DNA of 64,000 bases from an uncultured Eubacteriales bacterium (GTDB lineage: Bacteria; Bacillota; Clostridia; Christensenellales; Aristaeellaceae): positions 23,627 to 87,626 of the forward strand of contig URJB01000003.1 in the NCBI GenBank assembly GCA_900548145.1, written 5' to 3'. Each line of letters starts with the position of its first letter. The stretch's first letter is position 1. Made by a program: the position numbers and the translations under genes. The notes under the pieces are model-generated. The model saw only the letters and a program-made list of their open reading frames with translations, searched no databases and was not told the origin of the DNA. This document shows positions 1 to 7,878 of this stretch, piece by piece.

Positions 1-593
1 CACTGATGGTCGCCTTTTATCCCGGCCCGTGGGGCGGGCAGGCATTGGCGGAAGCCCTGCTGGGGCGGTTCAGTCCGTCGGGACGGCTGCCCGCGTCCTT
101 TCCCCAGCATCCGGGCCAGCTGCCGGTGTACTATAACCCCAAGGCGGGCACGGTTCCGTGGAACTATGCCGACCTAAAGGATGGGCCTCTGTTCTCCTTC
201 GGCGACGGCATGGGGTATGGGCATATTTTGTACCGTGATTTTGAGCTGCTGCCGAAGCTGCTGCCGGAGGGACGGCTCCCTGCGGACGATACGCCGGTGC
301 TGGAACTGAGGTTCCGGGCGGAAAATCCCGGCCCGGAGGAGGAACACGCCGTGCCGCTGCTTTTCGTCACCGATCTGGGATCGGACGTGGTGCGCCGGGT
401 ACGGGAACTGAAAGCCTTTGCCAAGAAAGCTGTCCCGGCGGGGGAGAGCACGGCATTTTCCCTGACGCTGACGGCGGACGATCTGGCCGTGTGGAACCGC
501 CGCATGGAACGGGAATTGCAGCGCGGCCGTTTCCGGCTGCGGCTGGAGGACGGCGGCCGCCTCCTTTATGAAACCGTTTGGGAACTGAAATGA
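1..593 (+). CDS. Glycoside hydrolase family 3 beta-glucosidase, C-terminal part (5'-truncated by window)
   Basis: The reading frame is open from the window edge, so this is the last ~195 residues of a longer enzyme. It begins in the GH3 C-terminal alpha/beta-sandwich domain (PGPWGGQALAEALLG, then SGRLPASFP, the usual 'GGxAxAdvLxGxxxPSGRLPxtfP' signature). It ends with the fibronectin-III-like domain typical of GH3 enzymes (V-R-E-L-K-A-F-A-K followed by PAGES). GH3 enzymes release beta-linked glucose or xylose from oligosaccharides. The catalytic nucleophile lies upstream and is not visible, so substrate cannot be judged. No signal peptide can be assessed. A hairpin terminator follows at once, and the next gene converges from the other strand. 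Confidence 0.85.
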   Translation, partial: LMVAFYPGPWGGQALAEALLGRFSPSGRLPASFPQHPGQLPVYYNPKAGTVPWNYADLKDGPLFSFGDGMGYGHILYRDFELLPKLLPEGRLPADDTPVLELRFRAENPGPEEEHAVPLLFVTDLGSDVVRRVRELKAFAKKAVPAGESTAFSLTLTADDLAVWNRRMERELQRGRFRLRLEDGGRLLYETVWELK

Positions 594-600
594 ATCAAAA

Positions 601-643
601 AATCCCCGCCGCAGTTTCGGGAGGCCAAAGCGCGGCGGGGATT
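601..643. terminator. Bidirectional hairpin between convergent genes
   Basis: AATCCCCGCCGC (601-612) pairs with GCGGCGGGGATT (632-643), a 12-bp perfect stem. It lies between the GH3 gene and the convergent ABC ATPase gene and could stop both transcripts. Confidence 0.7.
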
Positions 644-658
644 CTGTTACGTTTTCAC

Positions 659-1432
659 TTAGTTTCCGCACTCCACGGAAATTTCATTGAAGAGCTGGAG
701 CACCTCGTCCAGCTGGGTGTCCTGCTTTTCCTGCCCGGCGCGGTCCAGCACGACCTTGCCCTCGTGGAGCATCAGCAGCCGGTCGCCGTATTCCAGCGCG
801 TAGCGCAGGTTATGAGTCACCATCAGGGTGGTCAGCTTCTTTTCCTTCACGATTCGGTCGGTCAGGCGCATGATGATGTCCGCCGTTTTGGGATCCAGCG
901 CGGCAGTATGCTCATCCAGAATCAGAAATTCGATGGGGGTCATGGTGCTCATGAGCAGCGCCATGGCCTGCCGCTGGCCGCCGGACAGGTTGCCCACCTG
1001 CACGCCCATTTTGTCTTCCAGCCCCAACCCCAGCTGCGCCAGCATCTCCCGGTATTCGTCCGCTTTCTTACGATTGACGCAGCGGTGCAGGTCGAAGGGC
1101 TTGCCCTTGTTGTCCGCCATGGACATATTTTCCAAAATGGTCATGGACGGGCAGGTACCCAGCGCCGGGTTCTGGTACACCCGGCCGATGATGCGGTGGC
1201 GCTTATGCTCTGGCATGGCGGTGATGTCCTGCCCGCCTACCAGCACCTTTCCGCCATCGATGGGGATGGAGCCGCAGATGATATTGAGCATGGAGGTCTT
1301 GCCGGAGCCGTTGGAGCCGATGACGCAGACGAACTGCCGGTCGGGAATGGCCAGCGAGAAATCCCGGAACAGGCAGGTCTCGTTCACCGTGCCGCCCTGA
1401 TAGTATTTGGCGATATTCTGAAGCTCAAGCAT
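659..1432 (-). CDS. trpZ: ABC transporter ATP-binding protein, tryptophan/TrpXYZ-type
   Basis: A 257-residue ABC ATPase with Walker A GSNGSGKT (residues 39-46), signature LSGGQRQ (149-155), Walker B LILDEH (170-175) and a switch His in VTHN. It is the energy subunit of the importer formed with the permease (1425-2303, 8-bp overlap) and the solute-binding protein (2418-3398). It resembles the COG1101 ATPases that travel with ABC_sub_bind (PF04392) proteins. The substrate is inferred from the Trp-specific T-box in front of the operon, not from this protein. The trp symbol follows the streptococcal trpXYZ naming and is tentative. Confidence 0.8.
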   Translation of the reverse strand: MLELQNIAKYYQGGTVNETCLFRDFSLAIPDRQFVCVIGSNGSGKTSMLNIICGSIPIDGGKVLVGGQDITAMPEHKRHRIIGRVYQNPALGTCPSMTILENMSMADNKGKPFDLHRCVNRKKADEYREMLAQLGLGLEDKMGVQVGNLSGGQRQAMALLMSTMTPIEFLILDEHTAALDPKTADIIMRLTDRIVKEKKLTTLMVTHNLRYALEYGDRLLMLHEGKVVLDRAGQEKQDTQLDEVLQLFNEISVECGN

Positions 1433-2303
1433 GATGTTTTCCCTTCTTTCGATGTCCTCCCGCGACGATGATGATCAGCAGCAGCACCGCCGTCACCAGC
1501 TTCAGGTCGAAGGGCGAAAGGCCCAGACTCAGCGCCAGCGCCACGCAGGCCTTGTACAGGATGGAACCCAGCACCACCGCCGTGGTGGCCTTGAGGAACC
1601 GCAACCCCCGAAGAAGCTGGGTGCCAACGATGACGGAGGCCACCGCCAGCACCAGCGTGCCGGTGCCCATGGAAATATCAAAGTAGCGCTGATACTGGCA
1701 CATGACGCATCCGGCCAGCGCCACCAGCCCGTTGGCAATGGCAAGGCCGAGAATCTTCACACGGCCGCTGTCCTTGGCCAGACTGGCTACCAGCGTGGGA
1801 TTATCGCCTGTAGCCCGCAGCAGGAAGCCGGAACGGGTGGCCAGATAGCCGTCCATCAGCAGCTTGACCAGCAGCGTCAAAAGGGCCAGCACGATCACCG
1901 GGGCATATGCCTGCACCCCGGTAGGCAGCCCGGAGATCAGCGGATTTTTGAAAAGTGTGTCGAAGGAGAACAGCTGCACGTTGGAGCGCCCCGCGATGTG
2001 CAGGTTCACGGAATACAGGCCCGTCATGACGATGATGCCGGACAGAAGGTCACCCACGTGAAAGCGCACATGGATCACGCCGGTGATGGTTCCCGCCAGC
2101 GCCCCTGCCGCCAGCGCGGCGGGCAGCGTCCACAGGGGATGGATTCCGCCGGAGATCATCAGCGCGGTGACGGCCGCGCCCAGCGGAAAGCTGGAATCCA
2201 CCGTCATATCGGGAAAATCGAGGATCTTGAACGTGATGTACACGCCCAATGCGAGAATGGCGTAGATCAGGCCCTGTTCCAGTACGCCCAGCAGCTGTGC
2301 CAT
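1425..2303 (-). CDS. trpY: ABC transporter permease, TrpY-type
   Basis: A 292-residue integral membrane protein with about eight hydrophobic helices, beginning MAQLLGVLEQGLIYAILALG. It belongs to the branched-chain-type permease superfamily (COG4120) that partners PF04392 binding proteins. It forms the translocation channel, with the ATPase docking on the cytoplasmic face. Its 3' end overlaps the ATPase start by 8 bp, so the two are probably translationally coupled. An AGGTTTTTCC stretch sits just upstream of the ATG. The gene for the binding protein ends about 115 bases upstream in the same operon. Confidence 0.8.
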   Translation of the reverse strand: MAQLLGVLEQGLIYAILALGVYITFKILDFPDMTVDSSFPLGAAVTALMISGGIHPLWTLPAALAAGALAGTITGVIHVRFHVGDLLSGIIVMTGLYSVNLHIAGRSNVQLFSFDTLFKNPLISGLPTGVQAYAPVIVLALLTLLVKLLMDGYLATRSGFLLRATGDNPTLVASLAKDSGRVKILGLAIANGLVALAGCVMCQYQRYFDISMGTGTLVLAVASVIVGTQLLRGLRFLKATTAVVLGSILYKACVALALSLGLSPFDLKLVTAVLLLIIIVAGGHRKKGKHHA

Positions 2304-2417
2304 GGAAAAACCTCCAATGCGTGAAACGGGTAGCGGGAAAAAGTCAAAAGAGAAAATCAGCCAAAAGCCCGCACAGGGCGGGAAACGCGCCTGTGCGGAG
2401 CAAAGGGTTTTTGCGGA

Positions 2418-3398
2418 TCATTCCGCTTCGGTAGCGCGGGCGGCCAGTTCTTCCGGCAGGGTGATGCCGAAGCTTTCCAGCACCTTGGAATTGACGTACA
2501 GGCTGGGTTCAGTGATGATCTCGTAGGGGATGTCGCTGGCGGCGGCTTCACCCTTGAGCACCTTGGCGGCCATCAGGCCGGTCTGGCGGCCCAGCGCCAC
2601 ATAATCGAGGCCCTCGGCGGCGGCGCAGCCCAGCTTCACCTGCTCGATTTCGGAGCCGTAAACGGGCTTTCCGGCGGCGTTGGCCTTATCCAGCACCAGC
2701 GCCAGCGCGTTGACCACGGTGTTGTCGGTCAGGTTGGTCAGGCAGTCCACCTTGGGCAGCAGCGCATCCAGCGCCAGCGGGATGTCAGCGGAGGTGCTCA
2801 CGCCGGACTCTACAATCTCAAAGCCGTAATCACCGGCCAGAGACTTGTAGGTTTCGATGGTGGACAGGGAGTTGACCTCACTGGTGGTATACAGAATGCC
2901 GATGGCCTTGGCATCCGGCATCAGGGCGCGGATCATTTCCAGCTGGGCGGCGACGGGCAGCGCGTCGGAGGTGCCGGTGGCGTTGCCGGCGGCCTTGCCA
3001 TCCGCATCGGCGAAACCGGCGGCTACCGGGTCGCTGACGGCTGTGTAAATGGTGGGGATAGCGCCCGCAGCGGCGTTATAGCAGGCCTGCGCCATGGGGG
3101 TGGCGATGCCCACCATCAGGTCGACGGGCTTGGCGGCGAACTGGGCGGCGATTTGCTGGGTAATGCCCATATCCGCCTGTGCGTTCTGGTAGATCACGGT
3201 CAGGTTCTTGCCTTCTTCGATGCCCGCTTCGGCCAGCCCTTCCAGGAAGCCGGTGCGGCAGTTATCCAGAGAACCGTGCTCGGCAAACTGGCCGATACCG
3301 ACGGTATAGGTCTTTTCCTCTGCGACGGCGCAGAAGACGGCGGTCAGGGACAGTACCAGGCAGGTCAGGAAGCTCAGCATTTTCAGGGTCTTTTTCAT
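2418..3398 (-). CDS. trpX: ABC solute-binding protein, ABC_sub_bind family (probable tryptophan)
   Basis: A 326-residue secreted protein of the PF04392 family (TrpX-like). Residues 1-26 form a signal peptide that ends CAVA|EE, fitting signal peptidase I. The base before Cys is Phe, so it does not make a lipobox. The mature chain starts KTYTVGIGQF and contains the family's periplasmic-binding-protein fold (GILYTTSEVNS, VDCLTNLTDNTVV). It would capture the substrate for the permease and ATPase that follow. The ribosome-binding site AAAGGA precedes the ATG. Transcription runs through the T-box leader at 3491-3755, so expression should rise when tRNA-Trp is uncharged. Confidence 0.8.
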   Translation of the reverse strand: MKKTLKMLSFLTCLVLSLTAVFCAVAEEKTYTVGIGQFAEHGSLDNCRTGFLEGLAEAGIEEGKNLTVIYQNAQADMGITQQIAAQFAAKPVDLMVGIATPMAQACYNAAAGAIPTIYTAVSDPVAAGFADADGKAAGNATGTSDALPVAAQLEMIRALMPDAKAIGILYTTSEVNSLSTIETYKSLAGDYGFEIVESGVSTSADIPLALDALLPKVDCLTNLTDNTVVNALALVLDKANAAGKPVYGSEIEQVKLGCAAAEGLDYVALGRQTGLMAAKVLKGEAAASDIPYEIITEPSLYVNSKVLESFGITLPEELAARATEAE

Positions 3399-3490
3399 GG
3401 GTCAGTCCATCCTTTCGTTTTTCCGCAGGGGCGGAAGTTTGATTTGATGGTGACTGCGCTCTGCCGCTCATGGAATCGGGGAAACAAAAA

Positions 3491-3755
3491 CGCCCCAAGC
3501 AACGATCGTTGCTTGAGGCGGAATGTCCGCGGTGCCACTCAATTTCCTCTCCATAGGGGAGAGCTTTCCGTCGCGTACCATCATACGCGCCGCCAGGATA
3601 ACGGGTGCGGTTCCCGTCAGCGACTACGGCTCTGCAGCTTTCGCCGCCGCCCTCGGAAGTCCATTCGCCGCCTTCTGCTGTGCCGCGGTCCCACTGTTCG
3701 CGGCTCCCTTTGCCAGCCCGTCTTGGCGGTTACTACTCTTCCTCAACGGTTTGAT
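3491..3755 (-). promoter_or_regulatory. T-box riboswitch with UGG (tryptophan) specifier
   Basis: On the minus strand the T-box core AAATTGAGTGGCACCGCGG (3527-3545) is followed by a terminator hairpin (3491-3520, 13 or more bp) and a run of T. Stem I carries an AGTA bulge (AGAGTAGTAA). Its base pairs, GGAAG with CTTCC and CCGCC with GGCGG, enclose an internal loop holding GAA-TGG-A. This makes TGG at 3661-3663 the specifier codon. The antiterminator bulge is TGGC, which would pair with a tRNA ending G73-CCA, the discriminator expected of bacterial tRNA-Trp. Uncharged tRNA-Trp should therefore permit read-through into the TrpXYZ-type importer. Confidence 0.92.
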
Positions 3756-3761
3756 GGGCAT

Positions 3762-3790
3762 ATGATAAACCCGGTTTGGGAGATTGTCAA
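3762..3790 (-). promoter_or_regulatory. Sigma-A promoter of the T-box/importer operon
   Basis: TTGACA (3785-3790) and TATCAT (3762-3767) are separated by exactly 17 bases. The -35 box overlaps the TGA stop of the upstream gene (3787-3789), so the promoter is packed against that gene's end. Confidence 0.85.
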
Positions 3791-4176
3791 TAGGGAAAAT
3801 TGTTTTCAGAATGTTTTTTGTCCCGTGCGCGGTAGTCCTCCCGATGCTCGATCAGCCCCAGCCGTACCAGCCGCGCCGATACGGCGCTTTCCGAACGCTG
3901 CAATTCCATCTGAATCTGCGCATTGGATTCTCCCTTTCGGAACAACTGGGTCAGCAGGGATTCTTCTTCCGCCGTCCACGCTTTGCCCTGATTCACATAG
4001 AAAATGCTGGTCATTCTTCGCTGCTTTTGATGGGAAAGACAGTCCAGCGCAAAGTGCAGGGCACGGATGACCTCCGGCTGATTGCACACGGAATCCTCCG
4101 GAAGAATTTCGCCCGTTTCCGGGTCGATCCCATCGGCCAGCAGGCTTAGAATCTGTTTGGCGGTCGAAAGCTCCAT
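3787..4176 (-). CDS. Small HTH-like protein, function unknown
   Basis: A 129-residue protein starting MELSTAKQIL after AGGAGG. Residues 66-115 (KAWTAEEESLLTQLFRKGES...SAVSARLVRLGLI) look like a SANT/Myb-like or winged helix-turn-helix segment: a WTxEEExxL start, then a helix pattern ending in a 'RSESAVSARLVRLGL' recognition-like helix. This suggests a small DNA-binding regulator, but no target is evident. The gene runs towards the T-box operon, and its stop codon lies inside that operon's -35 box, so the two may share transcripts. It is divergent from the esterase gene. Confidence 0.65.
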   Translation of the reverse strand: MELSTAKQILSLLADGIDPETGEILPEDSVCNQPEVIRALHFALDCLSHQKQRRMTSIFYVNQGKAWTAEEESLLTQLFRKGESNAQIQMELQRSESAVSARLVRLGLIEHREDYRARDKKHSENNFPY

Positions 4177-4239
4177 GTTTGCCTCCTGATGCGGCGTATT
4201 TCATTCCTGTGATGCAGATGATACCACGTTTCTGCCCAC

Positions 4240-4268
4240 TTGTCATCCCCTGCCTGATGTGGTAAGAT
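4240..4268 (+). promoter_or_regulatory. Promoter of the esterase-tlyA operon
   Basis: TTGTCA (4240-4245), 17-base spacer, TAAGAT (4263-4268), 42 bases before the esterase ATG. Confidence 0.6.
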
Positions 4269-4309
4269 TTGCATGTCAAAATGGATTCGTTCAAGGAGGA
4301 TGATTTTTT

Positions 4310-5089
4310 ATGGCATTCACCGAATTTCATTATTACAGCGAAACCTTGGAGATCGACGTTTCCGTTAACGTGATCCTGCCCGAGACCCGGATCATGGCCC
4401 AGCAGGAGGGGAAGCCCCTGTCCACGCTGTACCTGCTGCATGGCCTCAGCGACGATCACACCCATTGGGTGCGGCAGACCCGTCTGGAGTTCTATGCCCG
4501 CAAATACCGTCTGGCCATCATCATGCCCTGTGTCAACCGTTCCTTCTATACGGATATGAAGCGCGGCGCGAAGTATTTCACCTTTGTGAGCGAGGAACTG
4601 CCCCGGGTGATGGAAATGTACTTCCCGCTCAGCTCCCGCCGGGAAGACCGCTTTGCGGCGGGTCTGTCCATGGGCGGCTACGGCGCGACGAAGTTGGGCC
4701 TTCGCTTGCCAGAGCGGTACGCGGCCATCGCCAGCCTGTCCGGCGCGCTGGAGATGGAAAACGACTACCATATGCGCAAGATGCGGGACAGCGATCGGCT
4801 ATATCAGGAACTGCTGAACATTTTCGGTACGGAAGAGGAATTTCTGGCCAGCGACAACTGCCTGACCCGGCTGGCGGAGCAGCTGGACCCCGCCAAGGCT
4901 CCCCGGATGTACGTGGCCTGCGGCACGGCGGACTTCCTGTTTGGCTCCAACGAGGACTTCATCCGCCGCTTCGGCGAAAAGTTCTCCATCCACTACACCA
5001 CCGAAGAGGGCGCGGCCCACACGTGGGATTTCTGGGATCGCCAGATCGAGAAGGTTCTGGCGTGGCTGAACGTGCCTGAGGCGGAATGA
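4310..5089 (+). CDS. Alpha/beta-hydrolase esterase, EstA/esterase D family
   Basis: A 259-residue cytoplasmic serine esterase. The oxyanion loop LLHGLSDDH is at residues 42-50 and the nucleophile elbow GLSMGG places Ser at 120. GTADF supplies Asp208 and AAHTWDFW supplies His237, completing the triad. Proteins of this family (tributyrin esterases, S-formylglutathione hydrolase relatives, cinnamoyl esterases) cleave short-chain or aryl esters. The exact substrate cannot be told. There is a strong CAAGGAGG ribosome-binding site. The stop overlaps the tlyA start as ATGA, which suggests translational coupling with a gene of unrelated function. Confidence 0.85.
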   Translation: MAFTEFHYYSETLEIDVSVNVILPETRIMAQQEGKPLSTLYLLHGLSDDHTHWVRQTRLEFYARKYRLAIIMPCVNRSFYTDMKRGAKYFTFVSEELPRVMEMYFPLSSRREDRFAAGLSMGGYGATKLGLRLPERYAAIASLSGALEMENDYHMRKMRDSDRLYQELLNIFGTEEEFLASDNCLTRLAEQLDPAKAPRMYVACGTADFLFGSNEDFIRRFGEKFSIHYTTEEGAAHTWDFWDRQIEKVLAWLNVPEAE

Positions 5090-5916
5090 CCGGCATGAAA
5101 AAAGCGACGGCAATGGAGCGGCTGCTCCGGGAGGGCTTCTTTGAAACCAAAGAATCCGCCCTTCCTTATCTGATGAGCGGCGCGGTCTACTGCGGCGGCG
5201 TGAAGGTGCTCAACGGCGGGCAGAAGGTGGACATGGCTCTGCCCATGAACGTGCGGGGCCTGAACGAACGCTACGTGGGCAAGGGCGGCTATAAGCTGGA
5301 AGGGGCGCTTGCGGACTTCGGCATTTCGGCGGAGGGCCGCGTGTGCATCGACGCGGGCGCGTGTACAGGCGGCTTCACCGACTGTCTGGTGCAGCACGGC
5401 GCGGCGCTGGTGTACGCGGTGGAGGTAGGCTTCGGCCAGCTGGCGGGAAGCCTGAGCCAGAACCCCCGGGTGGTCAATCTGGAAAAGACCAATCTGGGCG
5501 ATGAAAAGCTGCTGGCGCTGGATCCGAAGCCCGATCTGGGCAGTATGGATCTGAGCTATCTTTCCATTGAAAAGGCCGTCCCGCTGTACCGGGCCATCAT
5601 GGGCGGGCAGGGCGAGGTACTGTGTCTGGTGAAGCCCCTGTTTGAGGTGGACGACCCGGAGGCGCGACGCACGGGCGAGATCGCCCCGGAAATGTATCTG
5701 CCGCTGCTCAAGCGCCTGATCCGCACCCTGAACCAGCAGGAAAACACGGCCGTGCTGGACGTGACCCGCAGCCCGGTCACGGGCAATAACGGCACCCACG
5801 AGTTCTTTCTCCGCACGGTGTTCGGCTATTCCGGCCCGATTCCGCAGCTGGATGAAAAGGCCGCGCAGGCGGTGGAAGCGGTGCTGGCGCTGCCCAAGTA
5901 TCATAAAGAACTTTAA
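5086..5916 (+). CDS. tlyA: TlyA-family rRNA 2'-O-methyltransferase
   Basis: A 276-residue protein with an N-terminal S4 RNA-binding domain (about residues 8-65, R-L-L-R-E-G-F... then G-G-V-K-V). A FtsJ/RrmJ-like SAM methyltransferase domain follows. The SAM motif is CIDAGACTGGFT (87-98). The catalytic tetrad pattern K-D-K-E is visible as GGYKLE (K70), SMDLSYLS, CLVKPLFE and GTHEFF. Known TlyA enzymes 2'-O-methylate 16S and 23S rRNA cytidines; the old 'hemolysin' label is misleading. In many Clostridia tlyA sits beside exonuclease VII or ppnK genes, but here it follows an esterase by a 4-base overlap. Confidence 0.9.
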   Translation: MTGMKKATAMERLLREGFFETKESALPYLMSGAVYCGGVKVLNGGQKVDMALPMNVRGLNERYVGKGGYKLEGALADFGISAEGRVCIDAGACTGGFTDCLVQHGAALVYAVEVGFGQLAGSLSQNPRVVNLEKTNLGDEKLLALDPKPDLGSMDLSYLSIEKAVPLYRAIMGGQGEVLCLVKPLFEVDDPEARRTGEIAPEMYLPLLKRLIRTLNQQENTAVLDVTRSPVTGNNGTHEFFLRTVFGYSGPIPQLDEKAAQAVEAVLALPKYHKEL

Positions 5917-6006
5917 GGGGAAAATTTTCCCGGCGCTGCGGGATGAAACCGCCGCTTTCGCCCGTTGATTGGGTACAGAAGGAATCACCAAAGGGGGCAT
6001 TGATTT

Positions 6007-7173
6007 ATGAAGGGAAAAGGAAAAAAGCTCGCCGCGTTCGTACTGGCGCTCGGCCTGCTTCTTTTGCTGTGCGCAGGGGCGCTGGCGGAGGAATACGGCG
6101 TGGTCATCAACACGGATACGCTGAATCTGCGTTCGCAGGGAAGCTCCTCCAGCGCGTGGCTTGGGCAGTATAACCGGGGCACCTGGGTGCAGATTATCGG
6201 CAGCCAGAACAATTTCTATCGTGTGGTCACGCCTGACGGCAAAAGCGGCTACATGAGCAAAAACTATATCAGCATCACCGGCGGCGGCTACATGACCAGC
6301 CGTGTGGCGCTGGTGACCAATCAGAACGGCGGCGCATTCCTGAACTTCCGAGCACAGCCCAGCTATAACGCGCAGGTGCTGGGCATCTTCTACTACGGCG
6401 TGCCCCTGCTGGTGACCGGCCAGACCAATGGCTGGTATCAGGTGCAAATCAATGGCCAGACAGGCTATGTGCGCAGCGAGTACGTCACCGTCAGAGACCA
6501 GATCGCCTCCAGCACGGTGGCAACCATCAAGACCCCCGGCAATACCGCCATGAACCTGCGGAGCGGCCCCGGCCTTCAGTATGACGTGATCCAGCAGTTC
6601 TCCGGCGACCGCTATGTGATGGTGCTGGCACAGGGCAATGGCTGGTGGCATGTGTCCATCGACGGCTACACCGGCTTCATGGACAGCAGCTTCCTGACGC
6701 TGGGTCTGCATACCGCACAGGACATTGCCGCCCGGAACGGCGGCGGTGCGAGCGGCGGCAGCTACGCAGTGGTCAATAATCCCAAGAGTTCCCAAGCCCT
6801 GAACCTGCGGCAGTACGCGTCCACCTCCTCGGTGGTGGAGGCCAAGCTGTACAATGGCACTCAGCTTTGGGTGGACGAACAGGGCACCGAATGGTCGGCG
6901 GTAACGGTCAAGAATACCGGCGTGTCCGGCTATGTTATGACCCGCTATCTGAAGCTGTACAATCTGCCCAGCCGACCCACCCGGCGGGTGGTGCATCCGG
7001 CGGGCGGCAGCTATGTGAACCTGCGCACCAGCCCGGATATGACCTACGGCCAGATCGCCGCGCGGGTGCCCACGGGCAATTCCGTCACGATCATGATCCC
7101 CGGTCAGGATTGGTGCAAGGTGACGTGGAACGGGTACACCGGCTATATGCTGACCTATTTCCTGCAGCAGTAA
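6007..7173 (+). CDS. Secreted protein of five bacterial SH3 domains
   Basis: A 388-residue protein with a signal peptide (residues 1-27, ending ALA|EE). It consists almost entirely of five SH3b-type repeats, at about 29-90, 98-160, 173-235, 252-318 and 325-388. Each repeat carries a version of LNLRSxxS/G near its start (DTLNLRSQGS, AFLNFRAQPS, AMNLRSGPG, ALNLRQYAS, YVNLRTSPD) and a later GYM/GYV. SH3b repeats commonly bind cell-wall peptides. No catalytic domain is attached, so this is probably a wall-binding or sensing protein. The ribosome-binding site AAGGGGG is weak but well placed. Its 3' end overlaps the convergent membrane-protein gene by 83 bases. Confidence 0.8.
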   Translation: MKGKGKKLAAFVLALGLLLLLCAGALAEEYGVVINTDTLNLRSQGSSSSAWLGQYNRGTWVQIIGSQNNFYRVVTPDGKSGYMSKNYISITGGGYMTSRVALVTNQNGGAFLNFRAQPSYNAQVLGIFYYGVPLLVTGQTNGWYQVQINGQTGYVRSEYVTVRDQIASSTVATIKTPGNTAMNLRSGPGLQYDVIQQFSGDRYVMVLAQGNGWWHVSIDGYTGFMDSSFLTLGLHTAQDIAARNGGGASGGSYAVVNNPKSSQALNLRQYASTSSVVEAKLYNGTQLWVDEQGTEWSAVTVKNTGVSGYVMTRYLKLYNLPSRPTRRVVHPAGGSYVNLRTSPDMTYGQIAARVPTGNSVTIMIPGQDWCKVTWNGYTGYMLTYFLQQ

Positions 7174-7873
7174 GGGCAGTCAGCCGCGGCAGCAGAGCGT
7201 TCCAGAAGTCGCGCCCAAAGCGCAGGCACACCATGGCCAGCAGCCAGAGGGAACACAGATAATAGCCCCATCCCCGCTGCGCCAGCCATTCCAGCGGCGT
7301 TCCTGTTGGCACCGCTCGTAAAAACAGATAATTGGCGGGCAGCCAGTCGTTGCACAGCTGCACCAGCCACCCATAACCGCTGGCCCAGAGAAGCGTTTTC
7401 CTTGCTTCCCACAGGGTCAGCGGTTTTGGGTTTTCTCCAAGCACAAACACCGCCGACCAGACGATCAGACCGTGCAGACGGCCAAAGTGCAGCCCCATGA
7501 GAAAAGGCCGGGAGCAGCCGATCACTGCCGGGAAGCATAAGGCCAGAAGGGCGCAGGGCGCGCCCAGAAGCAAAGAAAAGCACAAAAGTCCTCGGGGGCG
7601 CAGCCACAGAAGGGGCAGGGAGCACAGTCCCATCATGCCGCAAAGATGCAGGGGAAGGCCGGTCTGCAGGCTCCATAGGCCATCCTGCACCAGCAAGACT
7701 TCCTGTCCCGCCATGGAGACCGCCAGCCCGGCCGTCAGCGCCCGGCAAACGGTTTTACGCCGTTTGGGCTGCCGAAGCCCATACAGGGTCAAAAGTCCCC
7801 AAAGCCCGAAGGATAACCAGCCCACGCAAACGCCCCCTTGTCCGTGATTCTGGACAAGGGGGCGTTTTTTCAT
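7091..7873 (-). CDS. YwaF/TIGR02206-like integral membrane protein
   Basis: Up to 260 residues with six or seven hydrophobic helices. The pattern LPLHLCGMMGL and the later NYLFLRAVPTGTPL...GWGYY match the TIGR02206 family (B. subtilis YwaF), whose function is unknown. The start is uncertain. The first in-frame ATG (7873) lies at the base of a strong terminator hairpin (7828-7863), so the first ~15 codons would be hairpin sequence; a GTG about 17 codons in, inside GGVCVGW, is a plausible alternative. The last 27 codons overlap the convergent SH3b gene, and that charged tail (SAYSRCTRST) looks accidental. Confidence 0.6.
   Translation of the reverse strand: MKKRPLVQNHGQGGVCVGWLSFGLWGLLTLYGLRQPKRRKTVCRALTAGLAVSMAGQEVLLVQDGLWSLQTGLPLHLCGMMGLCSLPLLWLRPRGLLCFSLLLGAPCALLALCFPAVIGCSRPFLMGLHFGRLHGLIVWSAVFVLGENPKPLTLWEARKTLLWASGYGWLVQLCNDWLPANYLFLRAVPTGTPLEWLAQRGWGYYLCSLWLLAMVCLRFGRDFWNALLPRLTALTAAGNRSAYSRCTRSTSPCTNPDRGS
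7828..7863. terminator. Strong hairpin downstream of the LacI gene
   Basis: CGCCCCCTTGTCC pairs with GGACAAGGGGGCG around a short loop, flanked by A-rich and T-rich runs. It lies just past the LacI stop codon. The T-run is on the plus strand (GTTTTTT), so it works best in that direction but probably serves both. Confidence 0.7.
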
Positions 7874-7878
7874 GCGTT

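Noticed and set aside
578..1471. Long open frame antisense to the ABC ATPase gene
   Set aside because: It is a shadow of the high-G+C coding strand, without family features or a ribosome-binding site; the same holds for other long antisense frames, for example 4993-6996 and 8981-11638.
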